This document shows positions 28,661 to 40,380 of a stretch of DNA of 64,000 nucleotides, in pieces. The first letter of the stretch is position 1. Each line of letters begins with the position of its first letter. The stretch covers positions 248,001-312,000 of the forward strand of contig JANFNE010000027.1 in the NCBI GenBank assembly GCA_024867545.1. Reading direction: 5' to 3'. The notes beneath the pieces are model-generated. The model made no database searches, was not told the origin of the DNA, and saw only the letters and a program-made list of their open reading frames with translations. Origin of the DNA: Phytopythium helicoides. Taxonomy: Eukaryota > Oomycota > Peronosporomycetes > Pythiales > Pythiaceae. Both the position numbers and the translations under genes were made by a program.

Positions 28661-29449
28661 CAACACCATCTCCTCCGTCTGCCTCTGCAACTCTCAATTC
28701 TGGTAACTCCAAGCCAGTCTCTCACTTGTCTGATGTCGAGAAGATAGTCGAATGAGCGAGTGAGACCGAAAATCGGAGGAGCCAGGTGCAGTCGCTCCGA
28801 AGGACGGTGGCGAAACGCCTTTTGCAGGAATTGTTTTGAAAAAAAGTAGTGCTGTGTAGAGGCATCTACTACTGAAAATCCACGTCGATCATCATCAAAC
28901 GTGCCCAGCATAGATCCACAGGGGGATGAGGAGTCTTCAACATGCCCACTTCCGGTAATCAGGTTGGGCTGGCGAAAGGTTCGAGGAGCTCCAGTAAAAT
29001 CGCTTGCGCATTCAAGCCATCACGACCAGTGCTGGGCTTCCGAGGCGCCAGAGCTCAGCCGAACGTACCAAGGTTGTTGGTCGTGGAATGACCTGGCGCT
29101 GAGCAAGCCAAATGCGGAGGGGGAGCTCGAGGAGGTCAGGCGTGCTAGGTTCTGCTAGAACTTCCGCGCCTACGGCTGGGAGCGTCACCATCGCCGGTAC
29201 TACCGCCAGCCACACGCGCTGCTGGAGCAGGCTGAGCTCGGGGACTCATTGCGAGTCGTGCTGCGCTCCATGTATCCTAGGTGGACGAACACGGCGACGT
29301 CCGCGAGCCTGTCGGTGAGCTTCACGGTCGTGTTCAGTGCCAGCTCGCTTTCGACAACGTCCCGATCCCGGAAGAGGCTGCAACGAAGCCGGAGCGGCGG
29401 TCTCCTCAACGCGATGAGATTCGACAAAGCTGGCCGCGCATTTCATAAA
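28661..29449 (+). other. Mostly unassigned; contains a decayed coding remnant (~29080-29430)
   Basis: The plus strand from about 29080 reads ELEEVRRARFC, stop, NFRAYGWERHHRRYYR, PHALLEQAELGDSLRVVL in one frame, then VDEHGDVREPVGELHG in another. The composition is protein-like and GC-rich, but it has an in-frame stop and a frameshift, and I recognise no family. The remainder holds nothing I can support. Confidence 0.3.
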
Positions 29450-31045
29450 GCCTTCGCCTCCATGTGTGCCAGAAGCACTATTCAAAGACAACCGCTGAGT
29501 CAGTGGCTAGCGTCCATGCTACTGCAAGACTCTGAACATCCGGTCCGCCTCGTACAAGCTGAACGATGGCCTCGATCCCCTTTGACGATCGTAACGACTC
29601 GCCAATGTTTGCATAGCAGGGTAAATAGGCCAGTGCCATTGCAGTTAGCTCCTTCGCTGATTTTTCCCGTTTGAAGCAGCACTTCAATCCCATTTTGCGG
29701 CAACAACACCTCACTAAAATCTCCATGAACTAACAGCCTCACCACCGCCCTAGCATCTTTTTCTGCTCGTCAAGCGGTCTTTCCGGGCAAATCAAGGAAA
29801 GTGTGCTTTATGTACGTTCAACTCTGAACCAACCACTGCGACCAAGCTGCCTTCGACCACCTACTGGCAAGGGCCCCTTTTGCTTGTGATAAGCCACCAG
29901 CACGGCGTGGTGAGAGGGTAGGCGTGCTGGCAGCACGCCTACCCTCTCACCAAATCTCAGGGGCACCGCAACTGGCGGATACGGCTAGACTAGGCGGATA
30001 TCAATACAGCAGAGATCTTTGCTCCCCCAAGTTGAAGTGAAACATGAATGGCGTCTCGTATGTATCGCAACGAAACTTCGATATCACTGGCTCTGATGAA
30101 TTGTCAAATTTGAGAGCGACCTGAGCGCCTCTATCTTCTGTTCAGCTGTGCCATCTCTCACGAGCAGCACGAGGGGTTCAATCACGCTCAATGGTACAAA
30201 CACCTCACTGATAGCGCTATCTACAGGCAGAGTTCCCAGGGTCCTTGTTGGTTGCGTCTTCGGCTCATCCGCCCCGCCTTGGATGCGTTGCAATAGTGCT
30301 TCTATTCTGTTTGAAGACAGAACTAGCCGACAGGTTACCGATTGCACGGACACTCTGTCAATTTTGCTCGTCTAATTCACTCGATACTATCCTTAGCAGT
30401 GTTGAGCTCACACTTGGTGAAAGTAGAGCCAGGCAATTTGTAGTTGTCAATGCACTGACTGCATTGGCAGCCAGTGATTTTTGTCTGTCCGATCCGTAAA
30501 ATAGCATATCGAGTACCGCATCCAGTTCAAGTTGACTGGAAGGTCCGTCTCGACTCAATTCAACAGAAACTATTTGGTTGGCAGCATGGACTACAATCGC
30601 CTCATTCTTGCTCTCGGACAAATCAATCAAGCTCAGCAATATCCCATCTCTGGATACAACGTGATTCTTGAATGCTTTGGGGTTGTACACACCACCACGC
30701 CACAAATGATCTTGGTCTAATCTCTGAAGCAACGACGACAACTGAGTTACAACAACATCCATCGTCACACGCTCATGAGGATCTTTAACACACATCCGCT
30801 CGATCAACTGCCATTCGGGCTCTTCCATATTTGAAGGACGAGGCGGGAGACATCCTTTCTTCACCTTGTGCTTTACAAAGACATCGTCGGTATGATTTCC
30901 CCAAGGACACGAACCACTCATCGCTTCAATAATCACCATCGCGAATGAATACGCATTCGAAGCAAACGTCGCCACACTACCACTCAAACATTCCGGAGCC
31001 TTCCACTGATACGCACCAAAAGCACCAGCACCTCCAATATGAACT
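29450..31045 (-). pseudogene. Kinase-ARM relic (kinase C-lobe plus ARM pieces)
   Basis: The minus strand begins abruptly near 31045 inside a kinase domain (GAYQWKAPECLSGSVATFAS, so APE is present but the catalytic loop is missing). It continues through the C-lobe (ERMCVKDPHERVTMDVVV) and the linker found in the intact copies (VYNPKAFKNHVVSRDGILL), then meets a stop after SSELDEQN at 30358. ARM pieces follow in other frames (RIEALLQRIQGG, VIEPLVLLVRDGTAEQK), and after an insertion there is a last ARM piece at 29480-29726 (KGIEAIVQLVRGGPDVQSLA). It is truncated at the 5' side and broken by a stop and frameshifts, so it is non-functional. Confidence 0.75.
29908..29952. repeat. Perfect 45-bp hairpin (21-bp arms, 3-bp loop)
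   Basis: 29908-29928 is the exact reverse complement of 29932-29952, with loop ggc. The arm reads TGGTGAGAGGGTAGGCGTGC followed by T. It lies inside sequence interrupting the kinase-ARM relic. A T-run typical of polymerase III does not follow. It could be a small inverted-repeat element or a structured RNA precursor. Confidence 0.9.
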
Positions 31046-31747
31046 CTTCCTCAGGGTATTCCGCCGTCCACCGGTTCACTGATCATTTGAAAGGGTAATA
31101 GAGAGACCAATGAAGAGAATTTCAAATTGCATCGAGTGATGGAGTCAATGTAGCCACAGACTTGGAGAACCGCCGCCGTTGATAGCGAAGTTGATCAGCT
31201 CAAGGATACCAATTGTCGTGGCGCGTGCGATTGGAGTTCGTCTTGAGGAGCAACTGCTGCGATCCTCATTCTCTGTGACAGAGTAACTACCATAATCCAT
31301 GTTCGAACTGCAATATGCTTTTTCCATGACGAATGACAAGCTAAGAGCTGAATGGGTGAGTGTTGAGGGACTCAACGAGGTAAAAGCACATATGCACTTC
31401 ACTCTGTTTGCTCCGACTGCATACAAGCCAGCCACCGCGTCGGCTTATAAGTCGAAGACTGAGCCCTGCCAACTCGGCATGGCTATCACCACCAAGGCAT
31501 TGACGCATGCCACGTCACTCTGGAACCGCCTGGATGAGTACCACGTCACGTCACAGGCGCTAGATACACGCGACAAGCTGTTTTACCCATCATTCGCGTC
31601 TCGGTTGAGGTGACAGATCAACAACGGGATGAGATTGACACGCAATGCTTTGCGCATTCCTGTATTCATAGCGTCATATGCAACCTAGACTGCATTGAGA
31701 CTTGCTTAATCTCTCTCATCCGACTGAAGCATCTGAGAGGCAACCGC
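31046..31747. other. Intergenic, nothing assigned
   Basis: About 700 bp between the truncated kinase relic and the 3' end of the aminotransferase gene. A 104-codon plus-strand ORF (31299-31613) has no recognisable domain and no paralogue in the window. I see no supported gene. Confidence 0.4.
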
Positions 31748-33161
31748 TTAGTCAACGCGGACCGACCACGGATGCTCAACGCGACCGTACTGTAGTCGCA
31801 AGAACGCATTGCACTAAGTTAGACAAGGTCATCATAGCACACGCTCGAAGTAACGAAACTGAACGCACCTGAATGTCACCCAGAGCCTTCCAGACGCGCT
31901 CGGTAAGCTTGCCAGAACGACCGCCCGTGCCGTCAAGCGGGATATGCAGGTCCTCGCCGTTGTAGTTGATGGCCGACACGGGCGAGACAACAGCAGCAGT
32001 GCCCGAGCCGAAGATCTCGATCATGCGGCCCTCGTCCACAGCCTTCTTCACCTCCGCCATCTTGATGTGGCCCTCCGTGACCTTGAACTCCTTCCACTCA
32101 CGCGTGAGTCCCAGGATCGAATCGCGCGTGATACCCGGCAGGATGTCACCGCGATCCAGCGTCGGCGTGATGAGCTCCTTCTCGCCGTTCTCGTTGATCC
32201 AGTGGATGAACAGGTTCATCGTGCCAACCTCGGTGATCTCGTGGTCGGGACCGAAGATCCACAGGTTCTGCGAGTATCCCTTCTCAGCAGCGTCGTACTG
32301 CGGCATGATGCCCGGCGCGTAGTTCCTGTACAAGCCAGCAGCATTTTGTGTCAGTTTGACTAGAATCCAAGAACCAGCACGAGCGTAGCGTCGAATCAAG
32401 AACGTACGAGCCGAGCTTGTAGCCACCGGTACCACCGGGCCAAGCGCGCACAAACTTGTCCGTGGCGTAGAGCTTGACGGGGTTGAATCCCTCCGGGTAG
32501 TACGGGCCGACGGGCGAGAGGATGATGAAGAGCTTGGCGCTCTCCGAGGCGCCGACGCCGATCGACGTCTGCGTGCTGATTCCCGTGGGGCGGATGTACA
32601 GCGAGTAGCCGTCTCCTTCGGGAATCCAGTCGCGATCCAGCCGCAGCAGCTCCCTGTAGAAAAAATACACGTCAGTCTGATAGCCAATTTTCCAGCTCAC
32701 AGCGATTGAAGACGCACTTGAGGCACTCGGTGAGCTCATCTCCGTCGAACTCGGGCAGCAGCAGGCGCTTCATGGATCGGTTGAGGCGCTTCATGTTCAT
32801 GTCCGGTCGGAACAGGCGGATCTCTCCCTTGGGTCCAACATAGGCCTTCAGACCCTCAAAGCACTCGAGCGCGTAGTGCAGCACGGCGCTGGCAGGGTCG
32901 AGCTGGAAGGGGCCGTAGGGCCGAATGACAGGGTTTCCCCATCCCTCGCCCTTGACCCAGTCGACCTCGAGCATGTGGTCCGTGAACGTCTTGCCGAACT
33001 TGAGCTCCTCCTTGGGCAACTTCTGCTTGGGCTGCTGCGAACGCTGCACCTGCAGGTTAGGACGCCAGCAGCGGCGCCTCACTGGCGGAGGACAAAGCGG
33101 CGGCGTGTGGGGCCATCAGCGAGCGGCGGGCGGCGATCTGGAGACTGCGGCGGGCCAACAT
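31748..33161 (-). CDS. Branched-chain amino acid aminotransferase, probably mitochondrial
   Basis: PLP fold-type IV transaminase that interconverts Leu/Ile/Val and their 2-oxo acids. Exons on the minus strand: first exon ending 32718, then 32653-32408, 32325-31869 and 31789-31748. Introns are 64, 82 and 79 bp (GTGCGT, GTACGT, GTGCGT donors). The spliced product has the family motifs HYALECFEGLKAY, RPDMNMKRLNRS, YIRPTGIST, GGYKLGSNYAP (the Lys binds PLP) and GTAAVVSPVS, and ends DIQYGRVEHPWSVRVD. The ATG at 33161 gives an Arg/Ala-rich start (MLARRSLQIAARRS) like a mitochondrial presequence, but its frame is 1 nt out from the body, which is open from 33082. An unseen intron or a one-base indel must lie between. 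Two CCAAT-containing repeats sit upstream. Confidence 0.85.
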
Positions 33162-33927
33162 GCTCTCGGGTGGCTCTGTGGGGCTCTGGGGGCTCTAGGG
33201 GGGCGAGGGGGCGAGCAGGGGGCGCTTGATCGGCAGGCCGGCGAGTCGAGGAGTGGCGGATGACTGATGGGCGATCGGCGCGGGGATCGGGAGGTGTCGG
33301 AGGGGTTTGATTGGTGGAAAATGGGGTTTGGAGAGGTTTGATTGGTGGAAAATGGTAGAGAGTTGCAGTTTCGCTTAGGTTGAGCTGCGACGGCGGAAGG
33401 GAGGAGGGGAACTTTAGCGGGAGAATGACGCGAAGGACCAGGAGAATGATCCCGAGACCCAGTGACGCGGCAGGTGGCGCGTCATGGCGGCCGAGTAATC
33501 CGAGAGGGAAAAATGGACACCTGAACGAGATGGGACTCGAAATGCGCAAACAAACATCGCAGGTCATCAGTCGAGATGTTGAGAGTTGAGCTGGATTTGA
33601 ACAATCAAATAATCACACTCCGCCTCATCAATGGCGGTGATTAGAGTTCACCTCGTCAAATGCAGTGTTTGGAAGATTTTTTTTTTTTTTTTTCCCTCGA
33701 GGTGCTGGTGAGGAGAAGGAGAGATGCTCGGCGATTAGTGGCGTTGCATGTGGCATGCATGGAGATCGATGTATTGATGCGGTGCTTGGTGCTTTGGCCA
33801 GTCAAAAAGTCACCCAAGGCATTCACAACTCGCTTTTCATCTATTCCAGGCGAAGTGAGGCATACACGTGCTGGGCTCACTGCTTGCGTTTGTGTTCTTC
33901 AGCGATACATCTCGCATTGAGAACCGA
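33162..33927. other. Divergent intergenic region (BCAT / ARM relic)
   Basis: Contains the presumed BCAT promoter with a duplicated 21-bp element, a long T homopolymer around 33677-33691, and GCTCACTGCTTGCGTTTG near 33875, similar to an oomycete initiator, ~35 bp before the ATG at 33928. No gene is seen. Confidence 0.45.
33304..33355 (-). promoter_or_regulatory. Two 21-bp copies with CCAAT boxes upstream of BCAT
   Basis: ggtttgattggtggaaaatgg occurs at 33304-33324 and again at 33335-33355. On the strand of the BCAT gene each contains CCAAT, at ~145 and ~175 bp before the proposed ATG. The spacing (31 bp, about three helical turns) fits paired binding sites. Confidence 0.4.
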
Positions 33928-34703
33928 TGGCAGACCCGACCAGCTCCGAGGAGCGAACGCGCATAATCGAAGCGCTTCGCGTTATTGCACGAGACGCGTC
34001 TGCCCAAAAAGCGATTGTCTGCAGCGAAAGTGTATAGTTGCTACTCGCAGGAAGACAACAAGGCTCTAAAAGGGATGCTGAGCTGTCCTTCGCAGCCTTG
34101 TGCGACCTGGCATCGGATCTCGCGAATCACGAAGCGATCATGAGCACTGGGGATGTGCCTGCTCTAGTCGCGGCCGCTCAAAACGGCTGCCCAGCTCAAT
34201 ACGGAGCAGTGTCTGGTGCTCTCCTCAAACAGGGTGGGAGTGGCAACTACGCGGCACTAGTAGTATCTTCGGGTGGTGTCGAAGTGTAGCTGGCACGCTT
34301 TCAAGAGCTTGTTCATGTCAAAAGCACTTTGCTAGAAATATCGACGCTGATCAATGAGCAGGACGACAAAGGAGGACCACAGTCATCGAATGAATCCTTT
34401 GTTCCGTGTTAGCTTTTGGAGAGAACACCAACTCCGCCTGGCAGTGAAAACAACAAAACTAAGAATCATGCGATCTTCTTAACATAACGACAGCGATAAA
34501 TGCCACAATACCGTAAAGCAACTTTCAAAGAAGTCTGAGGTCTCCGTACGACTGAGAAGATTATCGCTTCAAATGGTATCCTAGTGTTGACGAAGCGAGT
34601 CGAAATGAGCAGAGGCCAACAAAAGGAGATCGCAAACCAATTACTCGACAGGCTCGAATCTATATCCCAATATCCACAAGTGAAACGAGTCAAAGCAAAG
34701 CAA
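33928..34703 (+). pseudogene. ARM-repeat relic A (internally deleted)
   Basis: Starts MADPTSSEERTRIIEALRVI, the same N-terminus as the gene at 2134, but stops at 34037. The homologous reading continues in another frame (LSFAALCDLASDLANHEAIM, GDVPALVAAAQ), stops again at 34289, and shows further stops. It then rejoins at the family's C-terminal segment (KIIASNGILVLTKR) and ends with the basic tail KRVKAKQ. The middle repeats are missing. A pseudogene without doubt unless sequencing is very poor. Confidence 0.7.
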
Positions 34704-34739
34704 TGGTATGCGTTAGTCAAACCTAAGCCTCATATTGAA

Positions 34740-36051
34740 ATGCTCTCAAATACGAGAGTACCAAGTCACCATGCCACCCAAATGCAGATTTTCACCAGTA
34801 AAGAAACTACTTTGGTCGTCTCAAATTATGGTATGGCCCGACACATGTGTGGCCAGCAAACACTCACCTTCGATGGCAGGGTTTTGGAATGTATAGTCTC
34901 TTGCCTCCAGCACGGCTCTGGAAGCGATGTCGACATTTCTGGTGGTGTATTGTGTGATTTGGCGTCGAGTCGCGCAAATCACGCACTAATTGTCGGTGCA
35001 GGTGCTGTTCCTGCTCTGGTGAAGGTTGCACTCCACGGAACCTCAACTCAGCGCTTGATGGCAACAAATACTCTTTCTAGATTGTCCGAAAACGAGGAAA
35101 ATGCGACAGTGATCACATCGTCAGGTGGTTTTGATGAATTGCGAGGACGCATTCAGAACCTCGAGGGGAAAGGAAGCAATCCACTCACGATCTCGAGTCG
35201 AGTTGTAGATACGGATTCTTCTCGAACACTATCTATTGCCACAACGACTTAGCCAAAGAATTTGCCTCAAAAACTATCCGGGATCTATCAGAACGTAGTG
35301 ATGGTGTCCGGGCGGCAGCGGCAGGTGCAGTAGCGGCTATCGCAAGGTTTAATGATCGCGCTGAACTCACCAAGATGATCAAATCCGTCGGGATACCTCA
35401 GCCTGTGGCTCTGTTGTGGGTTGGCGACGATGAACTCAAAGCAGCAGTAGCAAAAACGCTGTCAATTCTGACACAGTCATGCTATTACGGAAGAGTAGCA
35501 TTTCAATGTGATGGATTACCTGCATTACTTGAGTGTATTCGTAGCAGTTGTATTGACCTCAAGGCTTCCTCCATCGAAGCCATTTCGAACTTTTCGAGCG
35601 AATACGAATCTACAGTCACGCTGGCTCGCGCTGGTGGTGTGCAATTGCTGCTAGAGTCGCTTCCAGCAGAGGCTATCGAGCACGATATACCAACTTCAGT
35701 CCGCGAAGCCATTTTTTGGGCCGTTTCGTGTTGCACCATGTGGCTGAACGAGTAAGTGCTCGAGCGGAGATCACTACAGACGCACTAATCGAATGCCTTG
35801 TTGCCATTGTACGCCACGGCAGCCATATTCGATGCTCCGATGCGATTCTATACATCTTGGATTTGTCAGATGATCCCGACATGGCGAAGAAGATTGTCGC
35901 GGCCGGTGGAATACAGGTGCTCCAAAAACGGGAGCAAAATGGTACAATTGGCATCAAGCGTGCAGCGGCCATAGCTCTCACAAAACTAGACAATCTAACT
36001 CAACCACCTTCACCTAAGCGGATCAAACTCGAGCGAAACACTTCAGCGTAG
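34740..36051 (+). pseudogene. ARM-repeat relic B, tandem to relic A
   Basis: ARM repeats homologous to 2134-3622: RVLECIVSCLQHGSGSD, GVLCDLASSRANHALIVGAG, SENEENATVITSSGGFDEL. A stop at 35252 precedes the next frame (VRAAAAGAVAAIARFNDRAE, ARAGGVQLLLESLPAEAIE), which stops near 35755. A third frame then reads RAEITTDALIECLVAIVRHG, MAKKIVAAGGIQVL and ends with PKRIKLERNTSA, the intact basic tail missing from the 2134 gene. No good start codon remains. Confidence 0.7.
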
Positions 36052-36697
36052 GAGCTTCACGGAAAGCAATTGATAAACTGGTGTACATGTTGATCGGCTT
36101 TCATTTGACGATTCAAGAGGAAAATAGCACAGCGTGGCTTCGCCAGTTGGCAATCACGCTTTCCTTGATGCACTTTTATCTCGTACTATATGAAATCCCT
36201 CGCTACTTAGCGTTCGTAGCTCCGTAAGTCTTCATTGACTACTCATTCATTTTTCCAACTCCAGTGTTTCCTGTTGAGGAAGCCTCAGAGTTGACGTCTC
36301 CAAGCGCCGCCTATTTTCACGCTCAGACAACTCCACGAACTTTCGTGCCTTTGAAAAGCAATCAGACTAAGCAGTTTGGCTGATAGACTTCTCGCAACAG
36401 CTGGACATGAAGACAACGACGAACCTTTGAAAGTCGCATCCGACCAGCTCGGATTCCCCTCCAAGTGCCTCGGTAGCATACCACCAAGTGCAGAGGGCGC
36501 CTTCCACTCCACCAGGGATCGACTCAATAGAACCGACACTGCACGTGGCCACTTCAACGCAGTCGATCCCTTCACGCGTGTCATCTCCACGCCATCTGCT
36601 CACCGCAGCAGCAATTTTTCAAAAATCTCGAGTCCCCCCTTCCGCCCAATCCCGCCGCTGCATTTCCCTCCAACTCGCGACTGTGGAACCCGCAGCC
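36052..36697. other. Intergenic, upstream of long ARM gene A
   Basis: About 650 bp with short overlapping ORFs only. Composition becomes markedly GC-rich from ~36690 where the next gene begins. No motif assigned. Confidence 0.4.
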
Positions 36698-39600
36698 ATG
36701 GGGACGCCCGCCATGCAGCGCACCGCGTTCCTCATGCTCTGCGCGGCCTGCGAGGACGCCGAGAGCCGTGCGGAGGTCGCGGAGCGCGGCGGCGTGCGCA
36801 CGCTCGCGTGGTACGCGCGCCACGCCGAGCCGGAGCTGCGAGTCAAGGCGGCGGCGGCGCTGGGGCAGCTGGAGCTTTTCGCCGGAGCGCGTGGGGGAGT
36901 GCGGTGGCGTGGAGGCGCTCGTGGCGCTCTGGGGCGAGCGTGAACCGCGGCTGCGCGAGGCTGCGGCGCTCGCGCTGAGGAAATTGACGCGCGGCTGCGA
37001 GGAGAACTGGAGGAGGCTGAGGCGCGCGGGAGGCATCGAGCTGGTGCTGGAGACGGCCAGGCCCGTGGAGATGGAGGAAGGCACGGGGGAGATAGAGGCG
37101 TTGAGCGTGGGCTTTGAATCAGGAAGGGAGGGGAGCGAGGAGGAAGGCGTGGAGACTGCGGCTGTGCGGGATAGTGTGGAGACTGAAGCTGTGGAAAATC
37201 GAGTGGCTGGGGCGACGGAGGTGCAAGAAGCTGCTGGAGCGGCACAAGACAGGCGAGCTGCAGGTGGTTCTATTGACGATGCTAGCAGTAAATCTTCATC
37301 GAGCAGAAGAAATGCTACATCGGTGGTGAGTGCTGCCTCGCAAAAGCACACAAAGAGAAAAGTGCTCAAGCCCCCGACAGTTGATAGCAGTCGAACCGTG
37401 CCGACTGAAGTGGCGGCTGATCCCCCTACCTCTGCAGTGTTGCCGATCATCGAACAGCTCAACCAATGCGAGAGCGTTCCAAGTACCGAATTGTTGAAAA
37501 ACGTACTCAGCCACTCGAGTGTGGGGTCTAGTGCGCTTCGACTTGTTGCAGAAGGGTGCATTCATAAATTGGTTGCCCACTTGTCTAGCTGCAGTAGCAT
37601 GAAGAAGGTGTTGATTGTGAAGATCATTCGCAGTTTGTGCCGCCTTCCGGATGTTCTCGGAAGCCTCGAGGGTCCAAGTATCCATATCCATTTGGTCGAG
37701 ATGCTTCGAAGCGAAAGTAACGATGAACAACTTGCGGCAATTCAACTCGCTGAAGATCTCAGTGAGGACAGCGAGGCACACAAGCTCTCTCTTCAGTGGG
37801 CCGGCGCAATCAAACCGATCCTAGCGCTAGCTCAAAGCGAGCTCTCTGAGATCAAGCGTGGCGCCATTTGGACTATTGCTAGCCTAATGAACTGTGGAGG
37901 GCCTCGGAGCGATGTCATTGCCGAGCACGGAGTCGATTTGGTTGTCGCTGGAGCTCGTGACAGAGATCCAAGTGTATCTACTCTAAGCGCCTCAGCGCTA
38001 GGTCGCATGAGTTGCCACCAGCAAACACGAACAGGCCGTCATCGAGGCAGGAGGTATTCCTATTCTGGTCAAACTTCTGCGCGAGGGAATTGAATCGCAG
38101 AAAGCAGAGGCGCTGAAGGCATTGGCACTCATCATTCTTCACCAAGAATCGGACTACAGACTTCATTCCGCTGCAGCTTTATGCGTTGGGACTGCTCGCG
38201 CTAGCAGAGTATGGGTCAGTCGGCGTCAAAACTCTAGCCAATAATGCGCTGCAAAGTCTTGACATTGATTGCAATAGTTGGCGCTCTGTCGAGGCGGGCG
38301 GAAGTGATTTGACGCACCTTTCTCTACTCGATCGTTCCAACACCCAGCCAAAGCTGATCGAGATGTTGGCTCTAAATTTGTTGGTGCAAAATCCTGAACA
38401 CGTCAAGGCTATGATTGAACGTCGAGGAATCGAGCGAATCACCACTCTTTTGACTACAGCAGACACGAATGTGCGATTAGTGGCGATCGAGACTCTCCGA
38501 GACTTGCTTTTTGCACCTATAGGAAGCATATCGGAGCCAAAGCGAGCGGCAATTGCGGCACTCATGGGATTGCTCGGTGACCCCAACGACCAGGTAAAGC
38601 TGTTTGCAGTCCGCGGTATCGCGAGTTTGCTTGTCAACCCAACGTATCACAAGTTTATGACTGAAGGGGACAAGTTGAAAATGCTGTTGACAAGTTTGCT
38701 TCAGCCTGAATCTGGGACCCGTTCACAGAAGCTGGGAGCAATGGGAGCAATGCGAAAAGCCAACCGCTCATTGAGCAGAACGTATGGGATCGCTTTCCTC
38801 ATTGAATTACTTCGTGGAGATGACGCAGAGCTGAAGATAGCAGCTCTTTCGACGTTGGATGTCGTTCTTCGAGTGACTAGAAACCCCGACAGGCGCACCT
38901 TCTGCAACACTAGCGGAATTCCGCTGCTCATCAAAGTAATTGGTGAAGGTAGTTATAGCGAAAAAATGGCGGCACTTCGAGTTATGGACGCGATTACTAT
39001 TGTTCCTCCTTTGAAGGCCATAGGGTTGGTGGTGCAAGAGATTGTCGAAATGAAGGGCATCGACGCGTTGCAGACCGTGAAGGAGAAATCTACGGGTGTG
39101 CTTGAGCAACTCGCGTCTAAGGTTGCGTCAACTGTCGAGGAGCACAAAGAGCGCAACTTGATGAATGCTATGCTGAAAGACGTTGGGGCTGTTGTGTCGC
39201 TGGCGCTGCGTGGACAAGGCGAGGAGAAGACACAAGCAGCCCAGAAATTGACGCAGCTCTCGGCTTGGCCCCGAGCACACTCAGCGATCATCAACGCGTA
39301 TGGTATTCGGGCACTACTCCATCTTGGCCGCGAGGGAACTAGCGAGCAAAAAATGTATGCTGCTGCAGCGCTTAAGGAGCTCTCTGCAAACGAAAGCCAC
39401 GACTTGATATTCATCGACAAGAGTGTCGTTGCTGTAGTCGTGAATTTGCTTATTCGTGAACCCCACAAAACGAGAGAGGAGGCTTTTGAAGTATTGGTGA
39501 ACTTGGCGAAACGAACCTCAGCTCATATCACCGATGAAGTAAAAGAAGGCATCCTCCTTGTTGAAAGGCTTTTTGGACAAGGACGAGTTGCTGACACCAA

Positions 39601-40380
39601 TGCTGCAGTTCGCGCTGCCTTGTTACTGTCTCGGAACGATGTAATGGTAGAGCCTCTCTGCGAGACTGGCTGCGTAAAATCGTTGGTTGGAGCTTTGGAA
39701 GGAGGTGGTAAACCTGTTTGTGAGCGAAACGCTGTTGCTGCGCTTTTCAACATCTCTAAGAACGCTCGCGCAAGGGAATTGATTGCGGCAGCGGTGGGAT
39801 TCCGAAGCTTGTATCACTTCTCAGTACCGGTGGTGAGTCCTCAAAGACGCTTGCAGCAGGTGCACTTCGATGCCTTGCCCAGGACGAGGCGAATGCACAA
39901 GCAATTGTTGGTGCAGATGGGGTGACTTCTTTGGTTCAGCTTGCGCGCAGCTCAATAATCGACCAGCGAACAAGCGCTGTCAGAGCATTGAAAAGACTCA
40001 CAGGCGTACTCCAACTTGATATCGTCAGTCGTGAACGCTGGAGGAATCGCGGTCCTTGTAGAGTCGATTCGCACTGATAACCCCAGCTTACAACTAACTG
40101 CGGCAGCGAATTCTCTCCGCAACATTGCGCTCGAAAGTGCATACCGAGCTGCCGTTAGCCAAGGCTGGGGCCGGTAAGGCGCTGCAGACTTTAGCGAAAA
40201 AACGAGGCAAGTTCTGTCAAGAGGGCAGCTGAGCTTGCATTGCGAACACTGCAGCCTGAAAAAGACACCAATATTGAATCGGCGAAGCCTCAGCACAAGT
40301 CGCAGCATCTTCAACGAGGGAGCTCCCAAACCGGTGAGAATAAGGCGCCAGAGCATCCTAACAAGAAGCAGAAGACCTAG
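36698..40380 (+). pseudogene. Long ARM-repeat gene A (about 1,220 codons), several frameshifts
   Basis: Begins MGTPAMQRTAFLMLCAACED at 36698, matching the N-termini of genes B (43258) and C (47346). Body: ARM repeats throughout (EVAERGGVRTLAWYARHA, CGGVEALVALW, RRAGGIELVLETARP), an acidic/Ser-rich linker (~37080-37400), then about 20 further repeats (VIEAGGIPILVKLLREG, NTSGIPLLIKVIGEG). It ends with a Lys-rich tail, PNKKQKT. Frame breaks: an extra t in tttt at 36876-36879, then near 38015, 38182 (gcttta), 39795, 40020 and 40160-40205; all are single-base in nature. Longest intact stretch 38186-39925. ARM solenoids bind peptides or proteins; the tail suggests nuclear import. Either a recent pseudogene or a gene in error-prone sequence. 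Confidence 0.65.

Noticed and set aside
33079..33567. 162-codon minus ORF upstream of BCAT
   Set aside because: Pro-rich reading of the BCAT 5' region in another frame. It ends at a stop next to the BCAT body and could at most contain an unseen first exon.
36285..36603. Minus-strand ORFs upstream of ARM gene A
   Set aside because: No domain, no paralogue in the window, and no neighbouring exon that would join them.
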